Assembly: GCA_028873845.1 (NCBI GenBank)
Contig: JAPPNO010000073.1
Span: 62,001-126,000, forward strand
Source: Gemmatimonadota bacterium
GTDB taxonomy: Bacteria; Gemmatimonadota; Gemmatimonadetes; Longimicrobiales; Gaopeijiaceae
Direction: 5' to 3'
DNA length: 64,000 nt
This document shows, in pieces, positions 1 to 9,269 of the stretch. The notes under the pieces were generated by a model. It did not search any database, had not been told where the DNA came from, and saw only the letters and a list, made by a program, of their open reading frames with translations. The first letter of the stretch is position 1, and every line of letters starts with the position of its first letter. The position numbers were made by a program, and so were the translations under genes.

Positions 1-45
1 TACCGCCCGCACCATGAGTCCAAACAGACCCGCTTCCCCAAGCTT

Positions 46-153
46 CTATCCCCGGCCACCGTTGGCGACGCCAATCCTGCTGCCGAAATGTGTCTCCAGT
101 CGGCCGAGCAGCCTGTCGCGCCGGGTCTCATAGAACTCGTTGAAGTCGGTCAT
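46..153 (-). pseudogene. short C-terminal remnant, possibly of a DUF262-like protein
   Basis: A 35-residue reading frame starts with ATG at 153 and begins MTDFNEFYETRRDRLLGRLE. The FYExRRxRL pattern resembles the extreme C-terminus of DUF262/GmrSD-type nucleases, but the piece is far too short to prove it and nothing upstream continues the homology convincingly. It lies next to the 23-bp repeats and downstream of the helicase gene, which fits a decayed edge of a defence island. The family assignment is a guess from memory of the motif. Confidence 0.2.
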
Positions 154-235
154 GGCCGCGGGCACCTCGCCGAGGTCGTGTAGCCGCCTGTGTGCGGCTG
201 ACTTCCTCGGGCCCCACTGTGATTCGACGTGCTCT

Positions 236-304
236 GGAATGCGTGATCGGCATGGCATGGAATCGCTGATCGGCATGGGCCGGAATCAGCAGCTCAACGC
301 GTGC
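236..304. repeat. 23-bp-period tandem repeat, left copy
   Basis: The pentamer GGAAT recurs at 236, 259 and 282, exactly 23 bp apart. Units 1 and 2 share GGAAT, then TGATCGGCATGG; the third unit is degenerate. The preceding 11 bases (TGCTCTGGAAT, 230-240) recur identically at 13106-13116, where a second array of the same period begins. Arrays of subterminal repeats are known at the ends of some insertion sequences, for example the IS21 family, but no transposase is present here, so that origin is only an inference. Confidence 0.6.
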
Positions 305-332
305 CCGGGTTGCCGGATCGTCCGGGCGGCAA

Positions 333-3300
333 TCACTCCGGCTCAAACACCAGCCGCGGGACAACCACTTCCCAGCTCTCGCATCGTGCTCGATCGCGGT
401 ACTGCGGATCCGAGAGCTCGCGGCTCCAGCCGACGATCGCCCGCACCTCCGCTGACGGAAGGCACATCCCCGCCGGGAACTGATGGTCCTTCGCCAACCG
501 CCCTACCGACGTTCCCGATTGATCGAGTAGCTCCCGGTGGCCCGCATCCGTCACTCGCAACCGAAGAGGATCTCCGGGCGCAAGCGCCGCGATCGCACTG
601 TGAACCGGTTGTCCGCGGTGCCGCCACCCGGCAAAGCTCAGGACCACATCGCGCAGGCCGAGCGGTCGATGCAGAAGGTGGTGCGCCGAGGTTGCAGAGG
701 GAAGCGGTACCGGTCCGCGCCGGAACACCGAAGCGACTCCGTCCAGTGCCTCCAGCAGGCCATTGGGGGAATCCTGGAACCCGGCCAGTGTCAGGGTCTG
801 CCGGGCCCGGGTCATGGCGACGTAGTAGAGGCGGCGAGGCGCGTCCGCGTCTTCGTTTCGGCCCACCGACGCCCACCCTCCGTCCAGCACCGCAACGTGG
901 TCGAACTGCAGTCCCTTGGCCCGGTGAGCCGTCAGGAGCAGCAGCCCGTGCTGTCGCCGCCGACAATCCCGGCCCCACTCTGCCAGCCACTCCAGCAACG
1001 AGTCCGTTGTGACCTCGCTTTCGCCCGCCTCCAGCTCGTGTTCCTGAATCGCCTGGTGCAGAAGATCATTCCAGGGTCCCGGTGGTTGTCCGCCCATCCA
1101 CTCCCGCAGCGAGGACGTGTGCACGATTCGCGGATCCCGTTCACGGAGCCACCGGACCATGGTCTGCGTCTCCCGCAGGTGCCAGAAGCCGGGAATCTCT
1201 TCGTCCCCCCTTTGCGCCTGGATCCCTTCGGCCTCGCAGAAGGCTCGCACCGGGTCCAGGTACCTCCATTCGCGGGCCATGACTGCGCAGCGCGACCAAT
1301 CCCAATCGGGATCAAGTGCCGCCAGACGCTGGAGCTCTACCACGACGGCCTCTGCCTGCTCAACCGGATGGCTGCCGACCGGAAGGATCTGCACCCGTCC
1401 CCGCGTAACCGGATCTCGCTCCTCCCACTCCCCGCCCGGGGGATCCTTCTTCCGCGCCCGATCAACCTCGATGGGATGCTCGGCCTTCATCCGCTCGCGC
1501 GCCGGCACGATCACCGCGTTGGCCGCCGCGATGATGTGACCGGTGGAGCGGTAGTTGCCGGTCAGATGGGCCGACTTGGCGCTGTAGTCCTCCTCGAAGC
1601 GCCGGATGAACTCCACCGACGCTCCTTTGAAGGCGTAGATGTTCTGGTCGTCGTCTCCCACGGCAAAGAGGTTGAGCTTCGCCGCCTCGTCGTCCAGCGT
1701 CCGGCCCGCCAGAGCCGCGATGAGCTCGTATTCGTCGGGGCCAATGTCCTGGTATTCGTCCACGAGAATCCAGCGGAAGCCGGCCAGCAGCCGCTCTCGG
1801 CGCTCATCGGCCTCCTCTGGCGGAAGTCCCTCGCCTCGCAACAGATCGATCGCGCGGCGGAGCACCTGCCGGAAGTCGATGTCGTCGGGCCTTTCGGATC
1901 GTCCGGTGAAGCTGAACCCCGCCAGCCGCATCGCCAGTGCGTGACAGGTCATTACGGTCACCCGGCGCGCGTCGTCTCCGATCAGGTTCTTGAGCCTCTG
2001 CCGGATCTCGACCGCTGCGTGCCGGTTGTAGACCAGTGCGAGAATCCCCCGGGCGTCCTGCCGCCGCGCGCGCACCAGATAGGCGATCCGATGCACCAGA
2101 ACCCTCGTCTTTCCCGAACCTGGTCCGGCAAGCACCAGTACGTTGGTCCGCTTGCGCTGGTCGGCCACGATATTCTGCTGGTCGGGGTTGTTCAGGCTCC
2201 CGACGATCGCCTGCCACGACTCGGGTGTGGTCTCGCGGGCGGTCTCGGCCTCCTGGCCGGGGAGCCACCGATCGAGGAACTTCTCCTCCGGCAGTCTGAA
2301 GTAATCCATCGCCAACTGCACGGCCTCGCCAGCAGCGGCAAGCCCGCGCTCTGCAAACTTCACCATCACATGGATCTGGAGCACCTGCCCCCCGTAGTGA
2401 AGAGCGAGTGGCTCAAAGTCGGCACTTGTGAAGACACGGCGCACGCCTGGCTCCAGTCGGATCTTCATCGCGGTCCTGAAGACTACCAGACCCTTGTGGA
2501 GCCGGATTACCTCCTGTTCGTGGAGCCAGAGCAGGGCGCGTTCCATGAGCCTTGAGGGTGAACCCACCTTTTGTTTCAGGATCTGGTCGGACTCGATGGC
2601 GTGGTTGAGTTTGCCCAAGGTGGTCTCCGCCAGGAGATCGGTGCCCCGCGCATCCGGCGGCAGGCGCTGCAGCAGATGCTCCAGCAACAGCTCCGCCCCC
2701 TCGCGGCGGACTCTGGCCCACTCCTCCAGCGCGTCCCATTCGCGGTGGAGCGTGATCTTCGCCTGGTCACGCCCACGTTTCCGCACACTCAGACTCCCCG
2801 GAGCGCCGTCGTCCTCTTCGCGCCCGTCGTTGCCGATGCTCCGGACGATGCGCATCAGCCGCTGCGGGAGCGTATCCGCTACCTCGTCGTCCCTCAGGCG
2901 CTGCGCTGCGGTCCGCAGATTCAGCACGGAGGATTCGTTTCTGCCGAGGTCGGGAGCCCGTTCCCGCATGTGCGAGATCAACGCGGTCTCGAGTTCGCGC
3001 GCTTCCGCCAACCGCTCCTTCGACGCGCCACTGACGGCCCTGTGGACATACGCCGTCAAGGCGGTGTCGTTGGTAGCGATACCAAGGCGCTCCAAATCCT
3101 CCAACGCACGGCGGACTTCCCTGGGTGCCAGCCCCGCCGCGCCCATCAGCTCGTCGGTGGTGACGCCCTTGTCGGGCGGCGCCTGGATCAGGACGCGGAC
3201 GATGCGCAGCAACTCGCTTCGCCGTTGCACCGATACATCGTTGCGCAGAAGCCGCTTCTCCGCCTCCTCCACTGAGTTCACCCGGAGCGACGACGGGAAG

Positions 3301-5522
3301 ATGCGCACGAAGTTCTCCTCGCGGCGGAGGTGATGCGCCTCCTCCAGCCAGGCCACGGCGGTCCGCACGCGATTGTCGTCGGTGGCAGAGTCGCGCTCGA
3401 ACGCCCTGTCATGGTCTTCCGTCAGAATCTCTCCCACGGTGGCCACCACTCGTGGTTCCCGATCTCCCTTGACCCGGTGTTTGCGGTTCTTCCTGTCGAG
3501 TCGGCTCAGTGCCCGCAAGATGCCCTGGATCTCTTCCCGGGTCAGCCGTGAGCGCGCAGCCATTCCGAATTGCCGCTCCACGTCATCCACCGTGTAGAGC
3601 AACACGCAGCGCGCCGGATGCTGGTCACGTCCCGCGCGCCCGGCCTCCTGCAGGTAGTTCTCCAGCGACCCGGGAATGTCGGCGTGGACGACGAGCCGTA
3701 CATCGGGCTTGTCGATCCCCATTCCGAAGGCGTTGGTCGCCACAATCACACGCAGGTCGCCCTCAATGAAACGACGCTGGACCTCCTTCTTCTTCTCCGG
3801 CGGCAAACCGGCGTGGAAGAAGTCCGCCCTGACATCCTTCGCCTGAAGAAACTCCGCGACCCTCTCCGTCCCACGACGGGTGGCGCAATAGATGATCGCG
3901 CCGTCGTTCCCGTCGTCCGGCAGGTGGCATTCGATGGCGACGTGGATGTCGTCGAACTTCTCGGCTTTGGTGGTCGATACGAACTCGAAGTCGAGATTCC
4001 CGCGCTTGGCGCCGCCGTTGTGGACGCGGACATCGACCCCGAGGGTTTCGCGAAAGTACTCCCTGATGTCGCGAATCACCTGGCGCTTCGCTGTCGCTGT
4101 CAGGCAGAGCACAGGCGGTGCCGGCATCTCATCGCCTTCGGCCCTCTCCTTGATGAAGCGTCCGATGTACCGGTAGTCGGGGCGGAAATCGTGTCCCCAC
4201 TTGGACAGGCAGTGCGCCTCGTCGAGCACCCATGCCGCGATCTCCCGCTGATCCAACGCCCGTCGCATGCTACGCGAACGCAGCTGTTCCGGAGCGATCA
4301 GCAGAATCCCGGCGTCCCCCAGACGCACTCTCTCCAGCGCTTCGGCGCGCTCGGGCATCGACAGCAACCCGTTGACCGTCACACAACAATCGATCCCATG
4401 GCTCTCCATCCCCTTCACCTGGTCCGCCATCAGCGCAACCAGCGGCGAGATCACTACCGTCAGCGCGCCCGTGTTGTGGTAGCGGGCAAGAGCCGGGATC
4501 TGATAGCAGAGCGACTTTCCCGTCCCCGTAGGCAGGATTCCGAGCACCGACTTCCCCGCCATCGCGTCCTCGACGATCGCCTGCTGATAGGGGCGCCCGT
4601 CGCTGCCGCGCGGACCGCGGAAGCTATCGAAGCCGAACCACCGCTTCATCTGGCGGTGCGCATCATGGTGCTTCCGGCACCACCGGCACCACGTATCGCT
4701 ACAAGCCGAATCCCGCAATGTTCGCACGAGCTTCCCTGCGTCCGGAAACTGGTGTCGTACCCAGGGCGACATGACCGACTTGCCGCCGGCCACCGAGAGC
4801 CACGCCAGAGCGTAGGCCAGCGACCAGCGGTGCTGACCGATCTGATCGAGGATCTCAGGCGTGTGTGTGGTGCAGGCCGTGCCCTGCAGGATGGTGCGAA
4901 TCGTGTGGGCGGCCTCCCATTTCCGCGGACGCTGCGCGCCACGGAGTTCGGCAAAGAAGTCGTTGAGCGCACTGTCCACGCCCTGGGGCTCGAATGTGCA
5001 CAGCCAGTGCCACGCGGTCAGCAACCCCGGCGACCTGTGACGCAGCTTCAGCAACGCGTCGCGCTGGTCGCCAAAGACCCGAAGAGCAAGGCCCGCATCC
5101 AGCAGAGGATCGTTCAGGGTATCCCGGATGAGTCCTCCGTCCTGGTGGTGCTCTACTAGGTGGTGGTAGGGATGGCGGGGGAAGGCAAGCGGGCCGAGAC
5201 GCGACGTATCGACCACTGGCAACTTGAGGAGGCGCAGCCTGGGCCTGGCCGCCCGCAGGTGCGGAAGATCGAACCCGATCACATTATGCCCCAACACGAA
5301 CGACGCGCCGTCCGCCAGATCGTCAAGACGCGACAGCGCTTCGGAGATGCCTTGGCGCCCCGAATGGGTGATGCGTTCGTGCGTATCCCCCCGAATGGCT
5401 GCCAGCGCACGGATTCGGTCGTCTTCCCTTCCGACCTCCAGGTCGAGCGAAACGCACGGCGGCCGGTATGGCTCGCCGCCCGCTGACTGCCGGGTGTCGG
5501 GCAGTTCCTCCGGGTTACTCAT
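333..5522 (-). CDS. exonuclease-RecQ-UvrD fusion helicase
   Basis: This 1729-residue protein joins three activities. Residues about 20-150 look like a DEDD 3'-5' exonuclease, with SLDLE at 25-29, GHNVIGFD at 78-85 and NDPLLDA near 137. A cysteine pair (CSDTWCRWC, 274-282) precedes a RecQ helicase with Walker A TGTGKS near 332-337, DEAH at 434-437 and QEAGRAGRD near 625-633. The C-terminal half is a UvrD/PcrA-type helicase with GPGSGKT at 1133-1139, DEYQD, a GDDDQNIYAF motif and a late TAHRAKGLQFD motif. Such proteins are usually called RecQ-family helicases in databases, and their exact role is not established. A role in DNA processing, possibly phage defence, is inferred from the neighbours. 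The gene starts at ATG 5522, 30 bp after a winged-helix gene on the same strand, so the two are probably co-transcribed. Confidence 0.9.
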   Translation of the reverse strand: MSNPEELPDTRQSAGGEPYRPPCVSLDLEVGREDDRIRALAAIRGDTHERITHSGRQGISEALSRLDDLADGASFVLGHNVIGFDLPHLRAARPRLRLLKLPVVDTSRLGPLAFPRHPYHHLVEHHQDGGLIRDTLNDPLLDAGLALRVFGDQRDALLKLRHRSPGLLTAWHWLCTFEPQGVDSALNDFFAELRGAQRPRKWEAAHTIRTILQGTACTTHTPEILDQIGQHRWSLAYALAWLSVAGGKSVMSPWVRHQFPDAGKLVRTLRDSACSDTWCRWCRKHHDAHRQMKRWFGFDSFRGPRGSDGRPYQQAIVEDAMAGKSVLGILPTGTGKSLCYQIPALARYHNTGALTVVISPLVALMADQVKGMESHGIDCCVTVNGLLSMPERAEALERVRLGDAGILLIAPEQLRSRSMRRALDQREIAAWVLDEAHCLSKWGHDFRPDYRYIGRFIKERAEGDEMPAPPVLCLTATAKRQVIRDIREYFRETLGVDVRVHNGGAKRGNLDFEFVSTTKAEKFDDIHVAIECHLPDDGNDGAIIYCATRRGTERVAEFLQAKDVRADFFHAGLPPEKKKEVQRRFIEGDLRVIVATNAFGMGIDKPDVRLVVHADIPGSLENYLQEAGRAGRDQHPARCVLLYTVDDVERQFGMAARSRLTREEIQGILRALSRLDRKNRKHRVKGDREPRVVATVGEILTEDHDRAFERDSATDDNRVRTAVAWLEEAHHLRREENFVRIFPSSLRVNSVEEAEKRLLRNDVSVQRRSELLRIVRVLIQAPPDKGVTTDELMGAAGLAPREVRRALEDLERLGIATNDTALTAYVHRAVSGASKERLAEARELETALISHMRERAPDLGRNESSVLNLRTAAQRLRDDEVADTLPQRLMRIVRSIGNDGREEDDGAPGSLSVRKRGRDQAKITLHREWDALEEWARVRREGAELLLEHLLQRLPPDARGTDLLAETTLGKLNHAIESDQILKQKVGSPSRLMERALLWLHEQEVIRLHKGLVVFRTAMKIRLEPGVRRVFTSADFEPLALHYGGQVLQIHVMVKFAERGLAAAGEAVQLAMDYFRLPEEKFLDRWLPGQEAETARETTPESWQAIVGSLNNPDQQNIVADQRKRTNVLVLAGPGSGKTRVLVHRIAYLVRARRQDARGILALVYNRHAAVEIRQRLKNLIGDDARRVTVMTCHALAMRLAGFSFTGRSERPDDIDFRQVLRRAIDLLRGEGLPPEEADERRERLLAGFRWILVDEYQDIGPDEYELIAALAGRTLDDEAAKLNLFAVGDDDQNIYAFKGASVEFIRRFEEDYSAKSAHLTGNYRSTGHIIAAANAVIVPARERMKAEHPIEVDRARKKDPPGGEWEERDPVTRGRVQILPVGSHPVEQAEAVVVELQRLAALDPDWDWSRCAVMAREWRYLDPVRAFCEAEGIQAQRGDEEIPGFWHLRETQTMVRWLRERDPRIVHTSSLREWMGGQPPGPWNDLLHQAIQEHELEAGESEVTTDSLLEWLAEWGRDCRRRQHGLLLLTAHRAKGLQFDHVAVLDGGWASVGRNEDADAPRRLYYVAMTRARQTLTLAGFQDSPNGLLEALDGVASVFRRGPVPLPSATSAHHLLHRPLGLRDVVLSFAGWRHRGQPVHSAIAALAPGDPLRLRVTDAGHRELLDQSGTSVGRLAKDHQFPAGMCLPSAEVRAIVGWSRELSDPQYRDRARCESWEVVVPRLVFEPE

Positions 5523-5552
5523 GACCGATCACGCGATCCCCTCTCTTCCCGG

Positions 5553-6026
5553 TCACCCATGGCTCCCGCCACCATCGCCCCCCTCGCCCCACGCCACGCT
5601 CACGTCACCATCCGGGTCCTCGCCGGTATCCCCGGCACCTCGCGACGCCGCCTGCCACCATCCCCTGCCCTTCTTGACGACCCAGCCGTTCTCGCGCGCG
5701 ACCTTCAGGGCTCCGACCACCGAGTACACCGGGTTCTGGGAAATGAACGATGTTCCGGTCTCCTCGAGAATCGTCAGGATGTCGCGGGCACGAAGCGGGC
5801 CTCCGTCATGGCGGAGGATTCCCACGACGCGGATCGCCAGGTCCTCGGTGGTCTCCCAATCGATCTGCGGCGTTCCGGCCGTCAGTTCCTTCGGAAGTTC
5901 GACGCTGGGGAGTGGCGGGGCGCTCGCAAGCCATTCGTCGAACTCCGCCACGAGCTTCCGCGCCTCCTCTACGCGCTTGAGGTAGGCCAGGAGAGCCGGA
6001 AGGTCGGGACGGGATGTGGAGATCAT
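5553..6026 (-). CDS. winged-helix-like small protein upstream of the helicase fusion
   Basis: This 157-residue protein starts with ATG at 6026 behind a good GAGGAG site six bases upstream. The N-terminal 45 residues look helical, possibly coiled. Residues about 60-125 have the pattern of a winged helix: a helix set around LAIRVVGILRHDGGPLRARD, then NPVYSVVGALKVARENGWVV and a KKGRGWW wing. This resembles HARE/Mrr-N-type winged helices, which often accompany restriction or DNA-repair enzymes. The tail is rich in Gly and Asp and probably disordered. It is the first gene of a two-gene minus-strand unit with the RecQ-UvrD fusion, so it may bind DNA as a partner or regulator. No family assignment is certain. 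Confidence 0.75.
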   Translation of the reverse strand: MISTSRPDLPALLAYLKRVEEARKLVAEFDEWLASAPPLPSVELPKELTAGTPQIDWETTEDLAIRVVGILRHDGGPLRARDILTILEETGTSFISQNPVYSVVGALKVARENGWVVKKGRGWWQAASRGAGDTGEDPDGDVSVAWGEGGDGGGSHG

Positions 6027-6140
6027 TATTGGCTCCTCTGGGAAGAGATCAGGGACTGGGGTACCTCACTCGTGTGGCCTGTGGAACAGCCTCTCGGGTC
6101 AGGTCGGCAGGCAGTGAAGGTAGGGCCACTCCCCTGATAG

Positions 6141-6177
6141 TGTCAAGTAAGTGATTTCACACGCAATCTTATGTGTG
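6141..6177. promoter_or_regulatory. divergent promoter/operator region
   Basis: The interval between the divergent winged-helix gene and ATPase gene is relatively AT-rich. It holds CACAC (6158-6162) and GTGTG (6173-6177) as an inverted repeat with a 10-bp spacer, and a minus-strand TTGACA (6146-6141) suitable as a -35 box. The matching -10 on that strand is poor. A promoter here is likely from gene order; the exact boxes are uncertain. Confidence 0.35.
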
Positions 6178-6321
6178 CTTGGTAACGATAGTGACCTTCC
6201 AATCAGTGCCGTCACGTCCCTCGCTTGCTTCGCCTGCGAGAACTCGCCATCGTTCCCCTGCTCCAGGCAGCCAGATCCTCCTCACTCAACTCGATCCGAT
6301 TGGACACGGAGGCGCGACCAG

Positions 6322-7563
6322 ATGGCCGATCCACGGAAACCTCTCGTGAGGGCGGTTGCCTTGCGGGGTTTTCTGTCCTTCGGGCTTGAGGTCGCGGAGT
6401 TTCCGCTGGCACGCCTGAATGTCCTGATCGGGCCGAACGCGTCCGGCAAGTCAAACTTCGTAGAAGCCATGTCGGTCCTGCGGGCGGTCCCGCGGGATCT
6501 TCCCAAGCCGATCCGGCAGGGGGGCACGGTAAGAGACTGGCTCTGGAAGAGCGGCCGCGCCAGCCAGGGGGCCGAGACGGCAGTCGATTCCGGTGAAGCC
6601 CCTCGGTCCGCCTGCCTCGAGTTGGTATTCTCCGGCGGTATGGTTGCTCAAACCAAGGACAATCCAGCGGTGCGGTACCGGCTCGTATTCGGGGTGGAAG
6701 GCGACTCTTTCGTCGTGCTCGATGAGCGGCTGGAGAATGCCCACGTCACCCCGGGCCACCCAAAGCCGTTCTTCTACTTCGGGTACGAGAATGGCCGTCC
6801 GATGCTGAGCGTTCGCCACCGAAAGAAGCGAAGAGAGCTTCGCAGAGAGTTCATCAACCCGGCGCAGTCGATTCTCTCGCAACGCAGGGACCCCGAGGAA
6901 TACCCGGAGCTTGGTCGCCTGGCAGAGATTCTGGCACGAATCCGGATCTACCGGAGCTGGCAATTCGGTCCCGACGCGGCTGTGAGGGCGGCTTGCGCCG
7001 CCGATGTTCGCACCGACCATCTGTCAGAGCAACTCGACAACCTGCCCGCACGCCTGCTGGCCCTGAAGCGGAGTCCCGTCGTCAAGCGGCGCATGATCGC
7101 GCTGGTGCGGGAACTGGCTCCAGGATTCGACGACTTCGAGGTAACCCCGGACGGCGGCCTGCTGACCCTCCGTCTCACGGAAGGCGACCTCTCGATCCCC
7201 GCGCGCCGCCTGTCCGACGGTACGCTCCGGTACCTTTGCCTGTTGGCGATCCTCGTCGATCCCGATCCGCCACCGCTCATCGTGATCGAGGAGCCGGAAC
7301 TCGGGTTGCATCCGGACATCCATCCGCAGCTGGCGGCGCTCATTGTCGAGGCGAGCCAACGCACGCAACTGATCGTGACAACCCACTCGGACATTCTGGT
7401 CGACGCGTTGTCGGAGACGCCGGAGGCGGTCGTGGTCTGCGAAAACGTCGGTGGCTCGACGCAACTCAAGCGCCTGACCTCCAAGACGCTGGGGCCTTGG
7501 CTCGACAAGTACCGTCTCGGAGAACTGTGGCTGCGGGGAGAAATCGGCGGTACGCGGTGGTGA
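6322..7563 (+). CDS. SMC/OLD-like AAA ATPase (AAA_21 type)
   Basis: This 413-residue ATP-binding protein has the split ABC/SMC-type ATPase fold common in OLD-like defence proteins. Walker A is GPNASGKS (37-44), the signature-like LSDGT sits at 297-301, Walker B LIVIEEPE at 319-326, and the H-switch TTHS at 353-356. The start at ATG 6322 gives the usual MADPRKPLVRAVALRGFLSF opening; a longer frame from 6151 has no family support. The stop overlaps the GTG of the following DUF4276 gene (GTGA), so the two are translationally coupled. The arrangement resembles an OLD nuclease split into ATPase and TOPRIM-like chains, and an antiviral role is inferred from that. Confidence 0.85.
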   Translation: MADPRKPLVRAVALRGFLSFGLEVAEFPLARLNVLIGPNASGKSNFVEAMSVLRAVPRDLPKPIRQGGTVRDWLWKSGRASQGAETAVDSGEAPRSACLELVFSGGMVAQTKDNPAVRYRLVFGVEGDSFVVLDERLENAHVTPGHPKPFFYFGYENGRPMLSVRHRKKRRELRREFINPAQSILSQRRDPEEYPELGRLAEILARIRIYRSWQFGPDAAVRAACAADVRTDHLSEQLDNLPARLLALKRSPVVKRRMIALVRELAPGFDDFEVTPDGGLLTLRLTEGDLSIPARRLSDGTLRYLCLLAILVDPDPPPLIVIEEPELGLHPDIHPQLAALIVEASQRTQLIVTTHSDILVDALSETPEAVVVCENVGGSTQLKRLTSKTLGPWLDKYRLGELWLRGEIGGTRW

Positions 7564-8159
7564 CGGCCAGACTCTACGTGGAGGGCGGCGGCGACTCGAA
7601 GCAACTCAAGTCTCAGTGCCGGAGGGGCTTCAGAGAGTTCATCGAGAAAGCAGGTCTTCAGGGCCGGATGCCACGCATCGTGGCCTGCGGCGGCCGCCAG
7701 CAAGCGTACGACAGCTTCGCGACGGCGCTTGCTGCCGGAACCAGCACTCCGATGCTTCTCGTCGATGCCGAGGGCCGCGTCAAGGATGCAAGCGCATGGG
7801 AGCATCTGCGCAAGAGGGATGGGTGGCCTCGCCCCGGTGGTGCCCACGAGAACCACTGCCACCTCATGGCCCAGGTCATGGAATCGTGGTTCCTGGTAGA
7901 CAGACGGACCCTGAGAACGTTTTACGGCCCGGAGTTCCACGAGAAACCGCTCCCTTCGAACCCGAGAATCGAGCAAATCGCAAAGGCTGATGTTCTGGAC
8001 GGACTGGCGCGGGCAACGCGGAACACGAGCAAGGGGCCGTACGACAAGGGACCGACGAGCTTCGCCATCCTCGCGGAGGTCGATCCGTCCAAAGTCGAGC
8101 GATCAGCACCGCACGCGAAGCGCTTTCTGGACACGCTTCGTGCCGGTGGCCCGGGATGA
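7560..8159 (+). CDS. DUF4276 family protein (TOPRIM-like), partner of the ATPase
   Basis: This 199-residue protein begins at a GTG that overlaps the ATPase stop codon. YVEGGGD near residues 6-12 and LLVDAEG near 66-72 supply the acidic E...DxE pattern of TOPRIM-like domains. A conserved HENHCHLMAQVMESWFL stretch lies in the middle, as is typical of DUF4276. These proteins often follow SMC-like ATPases, and the pair is thought to act as an ATPase-controlled nuclease. That function is family-level knowledge and is not shown here. The length is normal, and there is no sign of damage to either gene of the pair. Confidence 0.85.
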   Translation: MTARLYVEGGGDSKQLKSQCRRGFREFIEKAGLQGRMPRIVACGGRQQAYDSFATALAAGTSTPMLLVDAEGRVKDASAWEHLRKRDGWPRPGGAHENHCHLMAQVMESWFLVDRRTLRTFYGPEFHEKPLPSNPRIEQIAKADVLDGLARATRNTSKGPYDKGPTSFAILAEVDPSKVERSAPHAKRFLDTLRAGGPG

Positions 8160-8275
8160 GGTGCGATCGGGTGTCGGCCAGGCAAGAGCCGGCAGTCGTT
8201 GTCCGGTGCCTTGGAGATCGTCAACCGTCCGTCCAAATGGGCCCGGTCCTGTCCCCAAACCGGGACCATCCATAA

Positions 8276-9208
8276 ATGACTGCCGTTCGTACACCGTCGC
8301 GCAACTTGCGACTTCCACCGGCCTCAAGATACTTGCAACGCGGCGCCACCATCGCCATCGCATCCCCTGGCCCGACAGAGCCCGAACTATCACATTCGCG
8401 ATACGGCGAACTTCGCTCGCGCAGTGGCGCACTTCTCAGGCACACGACCAGTGATGCTGAGACAATACACCATGCATGGAAGAAACTTCACTTGGAGCTT
8501 CCTGACGAGCTCCACACGCTCCTCATCGACCCTGCGGTGAACGAGCTTGAATCCACCATTGCGACAGTCAGCAAACGGCTGCAAAAGGCGTATCCCGAGG
8601 ACATCGGAATCGACCTCTATTTCGCTGGTCACGGCGAACCCCTTACCGGCAATCTCATGCTGAAGGATGGCTCGCTGTCGCCAAGTCGCTTCCTGAACCT
8701 TCAGGAGGCGGATGTTAGTTCGAAACGCAGTTCGCGACGACGTGTGGGAGTAATGTTAGACTCCTGCTACTCCGGTGCTTTCTTGCTTCGCTTGGCAATC
8801 GCCGCTCTGGAAGACTTCGATGGGTGGTTTTTTTTCGAATCAGGACTCGCCTCTAGCCTTCAAGATGAACCATCATATGAGATGGAAGCTCTCGGGCACG
8901 GTGTATTCACTTTCACGCGGCTCTATCAGGGGAACAAGCACGTAGATCACGCTCGCTTCAATCAGGCGATTCTGCAAAACGACGTGCCTGAGATTGCGAG
9001 AGCCGTCCAAGGACTAGTTGGCATGACAAGCAGCGCCACGGCCTTTCTGACCGAAGGGAAACAGTTTCCTTTGCACTTCGAAAAGCACTACATCAACGTC
9101 GAAGGCGGTTACGCCCAGGCAGAACTACAAGAAACAAATGACATCGCCGAGCTCACAGAACAACTGGTCGCGTTCAAGAGCGACCGCGCGCAGTCCCGTC
9201 GGTCATAG
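8276..9208 (+). CDS. caspase-like (peptidase C14) protein
   Basis: This 310-residue protein carries the caspase dyad. The histidine is H119 in YFAGHGE, and the cysteine is C164 in MLDSCYSG, each preceded by a hydrophobic strand. The roughly 110 residues after the dyad have no recognised domain and may be a regulatory or effector tail. Bacterial caspases act as death or signal proteases in several anti-phage systems, which fits this neighbourhood. The coding sequence is noticeably less GC-rich than the genes around it and contains an 8-T run near 8827, suggesting separate acquisition. The ATG at 8276 lacks a clear ribosome site, so the start is tentative. It converges on the AAA pair across only 61 bp. 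Confidence 0.75.
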   Translation: MTAVRTPSRNLRLPPASRYLQRGATIAIASPGPTEPELSHSRYGELRSRSGALLRHTTSDAETIHHAWKKLHLELPDELHTLLIDPAVNELESTIATVSKRLQKAYPEDIGIDLYFAGHGEPLTGNLMLKDGSLSPSRFLNLQEADVSSKRSSRRRVGVMLDSCYSGAFLLRLAIAALEDFDGWFFFESGLASSLQDEPSYEMEALGHGVFTFTRLYQGNKHVDHARFNQAILQNDVPEIARAVQGLVGMTSSATAFLTEGKQFPLHFEKHYINVEGGYAQAELQETNDIAELTEQLVAFKSDRAQSRRS

Positions 9209-9269
9209 ATGGGCCGCTCGTCTTGGTCGGAGCCAGAGCCGGACGATCCCCAGCATCGTAGATGACCCC

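Noticed and set aside
236-304. CRISPR array
   Set aside because: The units are contiguous 23-bp repeats without unique spacers, and no cas gene is present.
537-5159. Long plus-strand open frames (up to 672 codons) opposite the helicase fusion
   Set aside because: They have no domain logic, no ribosome sites and arginine/proline-heavy composition; they mirror the high-GC codon pattern of the real minus-strand gene.
8221-8275. Possible terminator between the DUF4276 and caspase genes (CCCGGT/ACCGGG arms)
   Set aside because: The loop is long, there is no T tract, and alternative pairings are equally good.
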